DNA of 19,009 bases from JBGPBY01 sp041481485 (GTDB taxonomy: Bacteria > Acidobacteriota > Terriglobia > 20CM-2-55-15). Below the pieces are notes generated by a model, which worked only from the letters and a program-made list of their open reading frames with translations, was not told the origin of the DNA and made no database searches. The DNA lies in the NCBI GenBank assembly GCA_041481485.1, contig JBGPBY010000076.1:1-19009 (forward strand). Reading direction: 5' to 3'. This document shows, piece after piece, positions 6,929 through 14,864 of the stretch (positions are counted from its first letter, which is position 1; each line of letters opens with the position of its first letter). The position numbers and the translations under genes are program-made.

Positions 6929-9900
6929 ATGCGAAGACTGTTTGTTTTTACACTGCTACTTATTTTTCCCATCCTGAATATTCACGCCGTATTTGGCCAG
7001 GGAAACAACGGTTCGGTGGGCGGCATTGTCCAGGACACGACCAACGCCCTGATTCCAGGAGTGACCGTTACACTGACCAATACCCAGACTGGCGTTGTGG
7101 ACACACGTCTCACCAACGATGCCGGCGCCTACAACTTTCCCAGTGTGCCACCGGGAACCTATAAAATCAGCGGCGGGCTGAGCGGCTTTTCTACCGACAA
7201 CAAAGATGGATTACAAGTCGGCACGCAGGCGCAGTTGCGCGTGGATTTTGTTCTGAGAGTGGGCGCAGCGGCCGGTACCCAGGTGACTGTCGCCGTGGAT
7301 GTCGGGAACAGCCAGCTCCGGGAAACATCATCCTCTGTCGGTGAGGTGCTCACCAGTGAGAGACTTCGCGAACTGCCCGTTGTGGGCGGCAATGTTCTCG
7401 ATCTCCTTAGCGTGCTGCCGGGATTCCGGGTCAGCGCGGGTGGCCCGGCATTTGACACGGTGGGCGGCCTGGGACTGGACAGCGTCAATACCACCATCAA
7501 TGGCTTGAGCTCCAACAGCGTGCGCCAGGCGTCACAGTTTGTGGGCTATCAGATATTCACGCCCACCGTGATCAATCCGGATCTGGTTGGAGAAATCCGG
7601 CTGATCCTTGCTCCTGTCGATGCGGAACTGGGGCGCGGCAACTCGCAACTTCAAATTCAAACGCGGTCCGGAACGAACAAGTACACGGGCAGTGTGGTGT
7701 GGAACATCCAGAATTCGGCAATGGATGCCAATTTATGGTCCAACAACCACACGCCGACGCTCGCCAACGGCGTGCAGGTTTCCAACCGGACCGATCCGAA
7801 TTGGCAAAACCGCAACCAGGTTACGGCCAGTTATGGTGGACCGATTATCAAGAACAAGACATTTTTCTTCTTCCTGTGGGATGAACAGCATGTCGCCGGC
7901 CGTTCGCTGGTTGCAAATACGGTGTATACCGACAGCGCGAAACAAGGAATCTGGAAATACTATCCAGGATGGAATCCGGGAAATGCAGCGACGCCAAATA
8001 GTGCATGCGTCGCCAGCGGGACGCCATCCGGTACTTATCAGTCCGTCGATGCGCTGGGCAATCCGCTCTCCAGCGTCCCGAATGCTCTCTGCAATCAGCC
8101 TCCCGTGACACTGCGCTGCTTCAGCGTATTTGGCAATTCGAAATATGACTGGAATAACAACACTCTGATTCCGGTCAATCCGGCCGTCGACTGCTCGGGC
8201 GGCACGTTCGTTCCCGGCCCCAATAACACGCTCAACACCTGGGATCTGCGCCGGCCCGGCCCCGACCCGACCGGCTACATTTCCCGGATTTTCAAACTGA
8301 TGCCCGAGCCTAATAATTACAGCGTTGGCGCCACAGTCGCTGGCGGTGTCACTACCCCGGCTGTTGGCGATGGCCTGAATACCGCCGCCAACAGATATGT
8401 TCGAGGCCGCAAGGGATCCGCCAACCTCAATGCGCAGTTCGGTGTGGTGAACTCCGCCGCCGATCAAAACAATCGCAGATCGCTCAACGCTAAAATCGAC
8501 CACAACATCAACAAGAATCACCGCGTCAATTTTCAGTGGAGCTGGGAAATGAACGACGGTGTCGGCACGAACATTGCTCCATGGGATGGAGGTCTGCAGG
8601 GAGCCATTCATCGGCGTCCGCAGGTGATGACGGTGAACGGAACTTCAACGTTGTCGCCCAATCTGGTCAACGAAGCGCGCTTCGGAATCACGAGAAATGT
8701 GATCAACAACTCGCCGGCCTGGGAAAACCTGAACGACGCAAAATCAACGGAGGAAGCTCGGACGTATCTTTTGAAGGGCGGTACGAATCCTGCAAACGGC
8801 AAGGTCTACCCCATCATATTCAATCCGGGTGCGATCGCCGGCGGCTTCATGAACATTGCCGGGGCGTTTGACATCGGCAACTCGAGCCCGCTTTATGACT
8901 ATTCCGATACCTTGCGGTGGACCCACGGCAAACACTCCTTCAGTTTCGGTGGTGAATATCGCCGTCCGATAACGACAGGTTTCAATGCCAGCGCCTACTC
9001 CACTTCAAGCGTGGGAAATCCGACGGGCGCGCCGGCTCAGGACCTGGCGGACATCAGCAAATTTCCCATCGATCTCGGTACATTCAATCAAACGACGCGC
9101 ACCAACTCGACCACGTTATTGAATCTGCTGAGCGGTTCGATTGCCACTGCGAACACCCTCAACTGGGTTAACGGCTATGCGGATCTGAAAAACGGCACGT
9201 GGATCGACGCTACAACTCAAAAGGACATCATTCCGACGGCAGACAAGGTCTACGGCCATCAAACACGAATTCAGATCTCCAACGAATGGAGCTTCTTTGC
9301 CAAGGACGATTACAAGATCCTGAAGGGCCTGACGCTGAATCTCGGGGTCCGATACGACATCAACTTGTCTCCGTATCTCGGTAACGGGCTCACCAATCGT
9401 TTCTACGGCGATGGCGCGGGACTATATGGTCCGGCACGGCCGGCCAGTGGGAATCTGCTTTCAAGATGGATGATTCCCGGTGATATCACGACGGGTAATG
9501 GGCTTTATCTTTCGAACTACGGGAACCTGACTCCGATTCCCGCCGGAGCGACGGAAGCCGGACCGCAATGCACGCTCGGAACCGTCAATCCGGGCACGAT
9601 TCCAGCCTCGACCTGCGATCCCAATCTGCGATCGCAGATTGAGTTTGTCGGTCCCAAAACCCCGAATCCACAAGACACCTTGCTTCCCCAGAAAGGACGC
9701 TTTAGTCCTGCCCTCGGCTTTGCCTGGCAGGTCCCGTTCCTTGGCGAAGGCAAGACTACGATTCGCGGGGGCTTCCAGCGTACGTATGGCGGAGCCGGTG
9801 CGCAGTTCGCGGGTGGCCTGCTGAGTGGACCCGGAGGCGGTGACTTCAATACGCTCCAAATCAACACCAGCGATCCCACGATCAGTACCCTTCTCACAAC

Positions 9901-11632
9901 CGGCGGGCCGGCAGGAGTCGGCCGCGCGTTGACACTGGCGGATCTGCCAACCCTCGTACCGGGAGTTCCGACTCGTGCGCCGGCAAGTCCGCTGCCGTTG
10001 ATCTCCACTGTCACCACCTCGGCGTTGGGCGTCACTACCGGAACCCCGATCTCCTACGCCATGTATTCCAAGGACTGGGTCGTTCCGTATACCGATAACT
10101 TTACGCTGTCGTTTACGCACAATATCGCCCGCAACTACACCATCGACATTCGCTTTGTCGACACCATCGGCCGCAAGCAGGGAGGCACCGCAGGAGGAGG
10201 TGGTAACGGCAGCTACGGCAGCCTGAATCTGAATCAGGTCAATGTCTATCACAACAAGGAGCTCTTCGATGCCCTGGTGAGAACCCGCGCCGGGCAGAAC
10301 GACCCGTTGTTTGACCGGATGTTGATCGGCGTCAACCTGAATCCGACGCAGTCCGGATATGGCCCCGTTGGCACCACCACGAACAGCGTTCTGCAACGCG
10401 GCTCCGCTCAGATTCGCAGGGCTTTTCCCAACGCCATGGCGAACGGAGACTTCGCGACAGTCATGCAGAATTTGTATGTCTTCGCTGCTGCGGGTTCCGG
10501 CTTGCAGGCGTTGCCCACTGGTGTTTCCAGCATGATTGGACGTGCGCTGCGCAATGGGTGCGATCGCATTGCCAACAATGCAACACTGACGGGGGGCTCG
10601 TCCACGTTCAACCTGCCCGACGGCACAATCATCGCTCCGCGCTGTTTTGCGGAGAACTACCTGGTCAGCAATCCGTCTGTGGGTACGGCCATTTATGGAG
10701 ACAACTTCGGACAAAGTAACTACCAGTCCGGACAACTCCAATTTACGGCGCGTCCGACTCAGGGTATCAGCGTCCAGAGCACGTATAGTTTGAGCAAAAA
10801 TCTGGTACAACCCGGAAGCGGGTACACCGATCCGTTGAATCGGAGACTGGATTACGGACCTTCCGTCAATAGTATCGGTCAGGAGTTCCGGACCAACGCC
10901 ATCGTTGAACTTCCACTGGGCCCCAATAAACTTCTCTTTGGTAACAGTAACGGATGGTTTGCCCGGGCTATTGAACAGTGGCAAACCAGCGTCATCGCTG
11001 TCTTTCCGCAGGGCACACTCCGCTCCATCGTGGGCAACAATATGCTCTATGCCAATGGGCGTCCGAACGTTGTCGGCCCATGGGATAACCCGCGAGGCCA
11101 CGTCGAGTGGAATGGGGACAACGGAAACTATTTTGGCGCCGATAATCCCTACCGGCTTTTCAATGATCCTCAGTGCAGCGATCCCACCGTGTTACAGCAG
11201 GCGACGACTTCCACGGATCCCGGCGGGTTCAGTCTTGCGGCTTCAAATTGTACTCTGCGCGGTTTGGGCAAAGTCGTCTCTGCTGGAACTAGCGGCGCGA
11301 TCGTCGACTCCTCGGGCACTTCACTTCTTCCCTTGTTGCAGAATCCGCTACCGGGCCAGCAGGGCAATCTTGGCGCGCTTACGATGCGTACTGTACCGCG
11401 CTGGTATCTCGATGCGAGCGTGAGCAAGCGCTTCAGGATGTCGGAATCCAAATCGCTCGCCCTGCGTATCGACTCGAGCAATTTCTTCAATCACCCGATT
11501 GCAGGGGATCCGGTCGGCCTGGCGCCGGCCTCGCCCGGTGTCACCTCCCTGACCGCCGGCAGCAACTTCGGCCAGATCACGACGAAGACCGGAAGCCGAA
11601 CCTTCCAGGCATCTCTCCGCCTGACGTTTTAG
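6929..11632 (+). CDS. Oar-like TonB-dependent outer-membrane receptor with carboxypeptidase-regulatory domain
   Basis: A 1567-residue protein with a good ribosome binding site (GGAGG, 7-nt spacing). Residues 1-24 form a signal peptide (cleavage near VFG-Q). About residues 28-115 are a carboxypeptidase-regulatory beta-sandwich (GSVGGIVQDTTNALIPGVTVT, then NDAGAYNFPSVPPGTYKI). A plug-like domain follows (LTSERLRELPVVGGNVLDLL, IQTRSGTNKYTG), then a very long Asn/Ser/Gly-rich region of beta strands forming the barrel, ending with Phe (ASLRLTF), the usual barrel-sorting signal. Such receptors take up polymers or siderophore-like substrates using TonB energy and are hugely expanded in Acidobacteria; substrate unknown. 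It is longer than many Oar proteins (around 1000-1200). It is monocistronic, ending in a strong terminator. Confidence 0.93.
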   Translation: MRRLFVFTLLLIFPILNIHAVFGQGNNGSVGGIVQDTTNALIPGVTVTLTNTQTGVVDTRLTNDAGAYNFPSVPPGTYKISGGLSGFSTDNKDGLQVGTQAQLRVDFVLRVGAAAGTQVTVAVDVGNSQLRETSSSVGEVLTSERLRELPVVGGNVLDLLSVLPGFRVSAGGPAFDTVGGLGLDSVNTTINGLSSNSVRQASQFVGYQIFTPTVINPDLVGEIRLILAPVDAELGRGNSQLQIQTRSGTNKYTGSVVWNIQNSAMDANLWSNNHTPTLANGVQVSNRTDPNWQNRNQVTASYGGPIIKNKTFFFFLWDEQHVAGRSLVANTVYTDSAKQGIWKYYPGWNPGNAATPNSACVASGTPSGTYQSVDALGNPLSSVPNALCNQPPVTLRCFSVFGNSKYDWNNNTLIPVNPAVDCSGGTFVPGPNNTLNTWDLRRPGPDPTGYISRIFKLMPEPNNYSVGATVAGGVTTPAVGDGLNTAANRYVRGRKGSANLNAQFGVVNSAADQNNRRSLNAKIDHNINKNHRVNFQWSWEMNDGVGTNIAPWDGGLQGAIHRRPQVMTVNGTSTLSPNLVNEARFGITRNVINNSPAWENLNDAKSTEEARTYLLKGGTNPANGKVYPIIFNPGAIAGGFMNIAGAFDIGNSSPLYDYSDTLRWTHGKHSFSFGGEYRRPITTGFNASAYSTSSVGNPTGAPAQDLADISKFPIDLGTFNQTTRTNSTTLLNLLSGSIATANTLNWVNGYADLKNGTWIDATTQKDIIPTADKVYGHQTRIQISNEWSFFAKDDYKILKGLTLNLGVRYDINLSPYLGNGLTNRFYGDGAGLYGPARPASGNLLSRWMIPGDITTGNGLYLSNYGNLTPIPAGATEAGPQCTLGTVNPGTIPASTCDPNLRSQIEFVGPKTPNPQDTLLPQKGRFSPALGFAWQVPFLGEGKTTIRGGFQRTYGGAGAQFAGGLLSGPGGGDFNTLQINTSDPTISTLLTTGGPAGVGRALTLADLPTLVPGVPTRAPASPLPLISTVTTSALGVTTGTPISYAMYSKDWVVPYTDNFTLSFTHNIARNYTIDIRFVDTIGRKQGGTAGGGGNGSYGSLNLNQVNVYHNKELFDALVRTRAGQNDPLFDRMLIGVNLNPTQSGYGPVGTTTNSVLQRGSAQIRRAFPNAMANGDFATVMQNLYVFAAAGSGLQALPTGVSSMIGRALRNGCDRIANNATLTGGSSTFNLPDGTIIAPRCFAENYLVSNPSVGTAIYGDNFGQSNYQSGQLQFTARPTQGISVQSTYSLSKNLVQPGSGYTDPLNRRLDYGPSVNSIGQEFRTNAIVELPLGPNKLLFGNSNGWFARAIEQWQTSVIAVFPQGTLRSIVGNNMLYANGRPNVVGPWDNPRGHVEWNGDNGNYFGADNPYRLFNDPQCSDPTVLQQATTSTDPGGFSLAASNCTLRGLGKVVSAGTSGAIVDSSGTSLLPLLQNPLPGQQGNLGALTMRTVPRWYLDASVSKRFRMSESKSLALRIDSSNFFNHPIAGDPVGLAPASPGVTSLTAGSNFGQITTKTGSRTFQASLRLTF

Positions 11633-11652
11633 GCAACCGGCCGGTACGCATC

Positions 11653-11685
11653 AGCCCTGCAGCGATTCCGCTGCAGGGCTTTTTT
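11653..11685 (+). terminator. Rho-independent terminator of the TonB receptor gene
   Basis: Perfect 11-bp stem AGCCCTGCAGC (11653-11663) and GCTGCAGGGCT (11670-11680) around the loop GATTCC, followed directly by a run of six T (11680-11685). It lies 20 bases after the receptor stop and so separates it from the two-component genes downstream. Confidence 0.93.
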
Positions 11686-11922
11686 GCGCCTGGCGCCAAA
11701 CGCCTCGGTTGTCACATGTCCGATATCCGATGTCCGCTGTATGGATTTTCCAGTCTACTCAGGTCCAGAATCAATTAGGGGCTCCTACAGGGCTCTATGC
11801 ATAGACATCAACGGTGTGTTTATGTCAACGTAAGTCCGGCGGGCACGCAGCCGACTGCAGGCGCGGTCTGTGACCTCGCCTGCAGTTTTGCAGACACGTG
11901 GTTGAACGCACTCCATTTGAAT
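11686..11922 (+). promoter_or_regulatory. Leader region of the receiver gene with a GC-rich hairpin
   Basis: No gene is supported here, although the receiver frame is open upstream to 11797. An inverted repeat, CTGCAGGCG (11855-11863) with CGCCTGCAG (11876-11884), also pairs internally (GGT/ACC) and would form a stable hairpin 38 bases before the receiver ATG. It lacks a following T-run, so it is not a simple terminator. It may be an operator or leader structure; this is inference. Confidence 0.35.
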
Positions 11923-12309
11923 ATGACCAAAAATCCAGCGAGTGTGATCTTTCTTGATGACAGTGAAGATCTGCGAGAGCTGATGCCGATCCTTCTCCAA
12001 ACCGCTCTGGGAGTGGATTGCTTGTGTTTCGCCAGTCTGAAGGAACTCGAGAAACATTCCGAAGCGGCGATTCACGCCAAAGTCGCGATTCTCGATATCA
12101 ATCTCGGGTCGGACTCGGACGATGGAGTCGATGCTTTAAACTGGCTGAAAGCCCGCGGCTTTCGCGGCAGGATTGTTTTTTTCACCGGACACGCCCGCAC
12201 CAATCCTCAAGTCGAGCAGGCCGAAAGGAGCGGAGTCGAAATTCTGGAAAAACCTCTTCATGCCGACAAACTGATTTCGTTTGTCGAACATGCCCTGAAC
12301 GGAAACTGA
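11923..12309 (+). CDS. Stand-alone response-regulator receiver domain
   Basis: A 128-residue single-domain receiver. The acidic pocket Asp12-Asp13, phospho-acceptor Asp58 (AILDINLG), switch Thr88 (FFTGH) and Lys110 (LEKP) are all present, so phosphorylation should be possible. No output domain follows, as in CheY/Spo0F-type proteins that act by protein contact. I chose ATG 11923 because the fold starts at residue 7; an in-frame ATG at 11797 would add 42 unstructured residues. No strong ribosome binding site is visible. Its TGA overlaps the next gene's ATG by 1 nt (TGATG), so it is co-translated with a membrane partner. I believe similar gene pairs recur in Acidobacteria, but could not check. 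Confidence 0.88.
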   Translation: MTKNPASVIFLDDSEDLRELMPILLQTALGVDCLCFASLKELEKHSEAAIHAKVAILDINLGSDSDDGVDALNWLKARGFRGRIVFFTGHARTNPQVEQAERSGVEILEKPLHADKLISFVEHALNGN

Positions 12310-13151
12310 TGAGTACAAATCTCTCTGCCGCAGTGAATGCGACCCTGAACAAACAGCCCGACGATATCCATTTCTTCAATGTCCGCCTGTCGGCGCACGA
12401 CGCGTGGTCTGGCGCAATTATCGCGGTTCTGTTTAATGCCCTGGGAATGATACTGGAGATTGCCATCATCCGGAGAACTCCAGGAATATCGGCCGATCCG
12501 GCAGTCCTGTCCATTGCTGTTGCGCTGGTACTGCTGGCAGCACTTCTCTTCTGGCGGAAGACTCCATCCGCAAAATGGGCAGGTATCATCTATCTCATCA
12601 ATACTGCTGATGTCCTCACAGTTCTGCTCGCAACCAATTTGGATTTTGCAAGATTGGATGAGGAGTGGTCGCCATTTCAGGCGATCAAGCTGGGCTGTCT
12701 GATCGCGGCGATGGTGGCGCCTGGATTTGGTGTCGGCTTACTCAGCATTCTCGCGTATTGCCTGAGCGCCTTCGTGCAGTTTCAGTTTTTCTTCCCGCCG
12801 GACGTCAAGAAACTCGTTGATCCCGCCGAGCCCTGGCCGATTTTTGCATTTGGTCTCGCCGGGATCATGGCGCTGGTTTATCGATTCCGCAGGGCCCAAC
12901 TGGAACAGAAGTTCGCACGGGTTCAGGCTCAGAATTTCGCAATCAAGCAACTCGCGAACGCATTCCTGAATATTCGCGATCTCATGAATACGCCGCTCCA
13001 GGCCATCGAATTATCGACCCGGATTTTGCGTGATTCCAACGGAACTCAGAAGTCCGTCATCGATAACATCGATCGCTCGGTTCAGAGTCTCCGGGAGATC
13101 AATTCCGTTCTGGTCCAGCACGAAAAGGAAATCGACTGGCGGACTAAGTGA
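12309..13151 (+). CDS. Membrane protein with histidine-less DHp-like tail (degenerate sensor kinase)
   Basis: A 280-residue protein translated through a TGATG overlap after the receiver gene. Five hydrophobic segments are seen: about 34-54, 64-82, 90-109, 126-162 (long, perhaps two) and 177-192. A coiled-coil helix (194-218) and a hairpin of helices (219-275) follow. The motif FLNIRDLMNTPLQAIEL aligns with the H-box FxNxSHELRTPL of HisKA domains, but the phospho-accepting His is replaced by Asp224, and no ATP-binding (HATPase) domain follows. It therefore cannot be an ordinary kinase. It may be a sensor that binds the neighbouring receiver or a separate kinase; that role is inference. Confidence 0.8.
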   Translation: MSTNLSAAVNATLNKQPDDIHFFNVRLSAHDAWSGAIIAVLFNALGMILEIAIIRRTPGISADPAVLSIAVALVLLAALLFWRKTPSAKWAGIIYLINTADVLTVLLATNLDFARLDEEWSPFQAIKLGCLIAAMVAPGFGVGLLSILAYCLSAFVQFQFFFPPDVKKLVDPAEPWPIFAFGLAGIMALVYRFRRAQLEQKFARVQAQNFAIKQLANAFLNIRDLMNTPLQAIELSTRILRDSNGTQKSVIDNIDRSVQSLREINSVLVQHEKEIDWRTK

Positions 13152-13194
13152 TAGCGAAGTTGTTCGGATCCGACTGTAGGGGCGGACATACAGG

Positions 13195-13520
13195 GTTTGA
13201 AGGAATTGCAGGGCAAGGGGAAAGTCCCCTCCTCAGCTGACGAGGGGTGGCTGCGCGATGAAAACAAATGCAGCGAAGCTACCGAATTTCGCGCAGACGG
13301 GGTGGTGTTGGTCAAACTCAATCAAATTGGCTTGGCCAACACCACGCCGGCCGCTCCAGCAAGGTAGCTACGCACTTTTTTCTTCATGTAGCGGCCACCC
13401 CTCCTCAGCTGAGCTGATCCGTGCACACACTTGACACCGCGGGTCCCCACGTTGAGAGTTGTCAAATGTTCTGCTGTACGTTTGTCAAATGGCCCTGGCG
13501 AACTGACCCACTGGCGCAAT
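13195..13520 (+). repeat. Left arm of a large interrupted inverted repeat
   Basis: Sequence 13195-13240 plus 13413-13520 is repeated in inverse orientation at 17003-17165. The shared part includes GAATTGCAGGGCAAGGGGAA, CCCCTCCTCAGCTGA, a segment around ACACTTGACACCGCGGGTCC, and the block GTTGTCAAATGTTCTGCTGT with a second TTGTCAAATG 23 nt further on, ending GACCCACTGGCGCAAT. The left arm is interrupted by the fold-back insertion 13242-13403, absent from the right arm, which also has 8 extra bases near GAAGG. A third, diverged, direct copy is at 13563-13640. No protein is convincing here. Confidence 0.85.
13242..13403. mobile_element. About 160-bp fold-back element inserted in the left repeat arm
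   Basis: Compared with the right repeat arm, the left one carries 172 extra bases (13241-13412), and the 15-mer CCCCTCCTCAGCTGA occurs on both sides (13226-13240 and 13398-13412), as after target-site duplication. Ends are inverted: GAGGGGTGGCTGC (13242-13254) and GCGGCCACCCCTC (13391-13403). Inside, further inverted pairs continue inward: GCGAAGCTACC with GGTAGCTACGC, and GTGGTGTTGGTCAA with TTGGCCAACACCAC, so the whole element folds into one long hairpin. It encodes no protein and would be a non-autonomous MITE-like unit needing a transposase from elsewhere. Confidence 0.75.
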
Positions 13521-13562
13521 CGAAAACTCATACTCGTCTGAGACGTGCATTTACATGGCCCC

Positions 13563-13640
13563 GCCCGGTTCCCAAGTTGTGAGTTGTCAAATGTTCTGCT
13601 GTACGTTGTCTAATGGCCCTGGCGAACTGGCCGAATTACC
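13563..13640 (+). repeat. Third, diverged direct copy of the GTTGTCAAATGTTCTGCTGT repeat
   Basis: GAGTTGTCAAATGTTCTGCTGTACG followed by a one-base-shorter TTGTCTAATGGCCCTGGCGAACTGG matches the block at about 13457-13506 with a few changes, 126 bases downstream and in the same direction. After it the sequence diverges (GCCGAATTACCC instead of ACCCACTGGCGC). It is a partial copy of the family that also forms the inverted repeat arms. Confidence 0.75.
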
Positions 13641-13662
13641 CAATGACCGGATTTCTCCATCA

Positions 13663-13773
13663 TTAGAAATGTTCGTTGACGGAGGCTCGAGCGGTCTTGA
13701 TGGATGCCACGATGATTCGGCAAAGTTCCCTGTTTTCCGCGACAATCGCGGCTACTCTTTCCGCTGAAAGCAC
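13663..13773 (-). other. Possible 36-codon helical ORF or gene remnant
   Basis: Starting at GTG 13771-13773 the minus strand reads LSAERVAAIVAENRELCRII and continues for 15 residues to TAA at 13663-13665. The heptad-like spacing of hydrophobic residues suggests an amphipathic helix, more protein-like than the other frames here. There is no strong ribosome binding site, and it lies between repeats and the transposon end, so it may be the tail of a gene broken before the insertion. Function unknown. Confidence 0.25.
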
Positions 13774-13794
13774 ATGAACACTTCCAAATGTACT

Positions 13795-13802
13795 GAGAAT
13801 TG
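13795..13802 (+). repeat. Left target-site duplication GAGAATTG
   Basis: The eight bases GAGAATTG directly before the left terminal repeat are repeated exactly after the right one (17001-17008). Removing one copy and the element rejoins TACTGAGAATTG to CGCCAGTGGG, restoring the right repeat arm next to its natural neighbour. Confidence 0.9.
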
Positions 13803-13823
13803 GGTAGTGTCCTAATTTGAATT
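13803..13823 (+). repeat. Left terminal inverted repeat of the transposon
   Basis: 21 bases, GGTAGTGTCC-T-AATTTGAATT, an exact inverse match to 16980-17000. It begins GGT-x2-TG, similar to the tips of classical IS1 ends. The first passenger ATG lies 42 bases inside. Confidence 0.93.
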
Positions 13824-13864
13824 GAGGCCGCCCGAGTGCTATGCTCCGCCCTCATGAGGTGCTT

Positions 13865-14389
13865 ATGAAACTATCGCGGGCAGCTGCCATTGGGAGTCTG
13901 ATCCTTTTTGCAGTTCAAACCGCGCTGCCCCAGACTCAGAATGCCGCCCAGCAGCAACAATCAGCTCAGGAATTGAAGGCGAAACGCGACAGTTGTCCTG
14001 TGACCCGTGTGCCCCAACCGCTGTTTACGCCAAAAGGTTCCGAATTGGAGCAGAACGAATTCCATTTCTATTTCGGCACGCCCAAACTTTCTGTGCTCTT
14101 GACGCAAATTTGGACTGTTCGTCAGCAGGTTCGGTGGTTCTCAGACGACGCGCCCTCTGTCGGGCCTGTCAATTTGAAGATTACAGGGCGGCGTCTCGAC
14201 CCCGATGTCGCTTTCTCGGCAAACCCGAACCTGCGGGACTCAGCGCCAACGTTTATTCAAAATCCCACTATCACCACTCGGAAAACGTTAATGCTTTCCA
14301 GCGTGGCATTTCCGACTGCCGGTTGCTGGGAGATTACGGCTCGGATGAATGACACTGAGCTCCGTTTCGTCACATATATAACTGATTGA
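13865..14389 (+). CDS. Secreted passenger protein of unknown function
   Basis: A 174-residue protein starting 42 bases inside the left terminal repeat. An in-frame ATG at 13841 is possible, but ATG 13865 starts directly with a signal peptide (MKLSRAAAIGSLILFAVQTALPQ). A Gln/Ala-rich linker (about 24-40) precedes a beta-rich domain with a single Cys near the start and the ending AFPTAGCWEITARMNDTELRFVTYITD. The FPTxGCWEITxR ending recurs in uncharacterised secreted proteins of Acidobacteria and is reminiscent of an immunoglobulin-like sandwich; no activity is known to me. Its presence inside the transposon suggests acquired cargo, perhaps using an outside promoter or one in the terminal repeat. 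Confidence 0.75.
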   Translation: MKLSRAAAIGSLILFAVQTALPQTQNAAQQQQSAQELKAKRDSCPVTRVPQPLFTPKGSELEQNEFHFYFGTPKLSVLLTQIWTVRQQVRWFSDDAPSVGPVNLKITGRRLDPDVAFSANPNLRDSAPTFIQNPTITTRKTLMLSSVAFPTAGCWEITARMNDTELRFVTYITD

Positions 14390-14395
14390 GACACT

Positions 14396-14578
14396 TCAGC
14401 CCGAACCCGAACTTTGCCGTAGCATTTCACGAATCCATTCCGAAAGCTGCATTCCGCGCTCTTCAGCGCGCTTGCGATATGCTTCGCGTTCCTCATCGGA
14501 TAGTCGAATTGCGAAGATTCCCCGCACCTTCCCTTTAGGCAATTTCGGTCTCCCGACGCTACGCTTTTTTGTTTTCAT
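14396..14578 (-). CDS. Ribbon-helix-helix (CopG/MobC-like) DNA-binding protein
   Basis: A 60-residue basic protein and the last gene of the transposase operon. It begins with a Lys/Arg arm containing GRPK (9-12), a minor-groove-hook-like motif, then a beta strand (GIFAIRLS), a helix (DEEREAYRKRAEERG) and a second helix (QLSEWIREMLRQ): the ribbon-helix-helix layout, which dimerises to bind DNA. AGGTGA lies just upstream, and the ATG at 14578 sits 20 nt inside the end of the preceding gene, so translation is probably coupled. It may repress the transposase operon or bind the terminal repeats or the palindrome at 15701-15746; this is inference. Confidence 0.8.
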   Translation of the reverse strand: MKTKKRSVGRPKLPKGKVRGIFAIRLSDEEREAYRKRAEERGMQLSEWIREMLRQSSGSG

Positions 14579-14864
14579 TTTTCACCTGAGCAACAAGCGC
14601 GGCTCTTACTGCGGCCAGTTCGGAATCCACCGGCGGCAGTTCGAGCACGGCGGTCGATTGAGTCGTACCGCGGTCATCCTGATACGACCAAGCAAAACAG
14701 CGTTTAGCCTTCGGATGCCCGCGAATAGAGAAGGTCTCAACGTCTCCCTGCCAGACGATTTCTCCTTTGAATGTCTCGACCACCGGGGTAGTCGAGACGT
14801 GAACTGCGTCGCATCCATGCAGGTCCTTAATAGCCTTCTGAAGCGTGGCGATGTAATCGCTCAC
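14559..14864 (-). CDS. 101-aa passenger protein coupled to the IS1-like transposase
   Basis: A 101-residue protein. I choose GTG 14864 because it overlaps the transposase stop in a GTGA junction; the frame is open further upstream to 15011, but that part is the antisense-free shadow of the transposase. The protein begins with a helix (YIATLQKAIKDLHGCDAVHV), then a beta-rich core (VVETFKGEIVWQGDVETFSI, AKRCFAWSYQDDRG) and a helical Lys-rich tail. No known catalytic motif is visible. Its start and stop both overlap neighbours, so the three genes form one tight operon. I recall similar proteins beside related transposases, but could not check. It might help transposition or be cargo. Confidence 0.7.
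   Translation of the reverse strand: MSDYIATLQKAIKDLHGCDAVHVSTTPVVETFKGEIVWQGDVETFSIRGHPKAKRCFAWSYQDDRGTTQSTAVLELPPVDSELAAVRAALVAQVKNENKKA

Noticed and set aside
7733..8611. 292-codon minus-strand frame
   Set aside because: Also antisense within the TonB receptor, without a ribosome binding site or family features.
9461..11101. 546-codon minus-strand frame
   Set aside because: Antisense to the TonB receptor; long open antisense frames are expected with this codon usage, and no domain is visible.
12018..12308. Upstream extension of the membrane protein frame by 97 codons
   Set aside because: That part overlaps the receiver gene in another frame and is arginine/serine-rich nonsense; the ATG at 12309 with TGATG overlap is the natural start.
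13437..13640. Repeated GTTGTCAAATG blocks as a possible CRISPR array
   Set aside because: Only two direct copies with irregular spacing and mismatches, no regular spacers and no cas genes; they belong to a dispersed repeat family.
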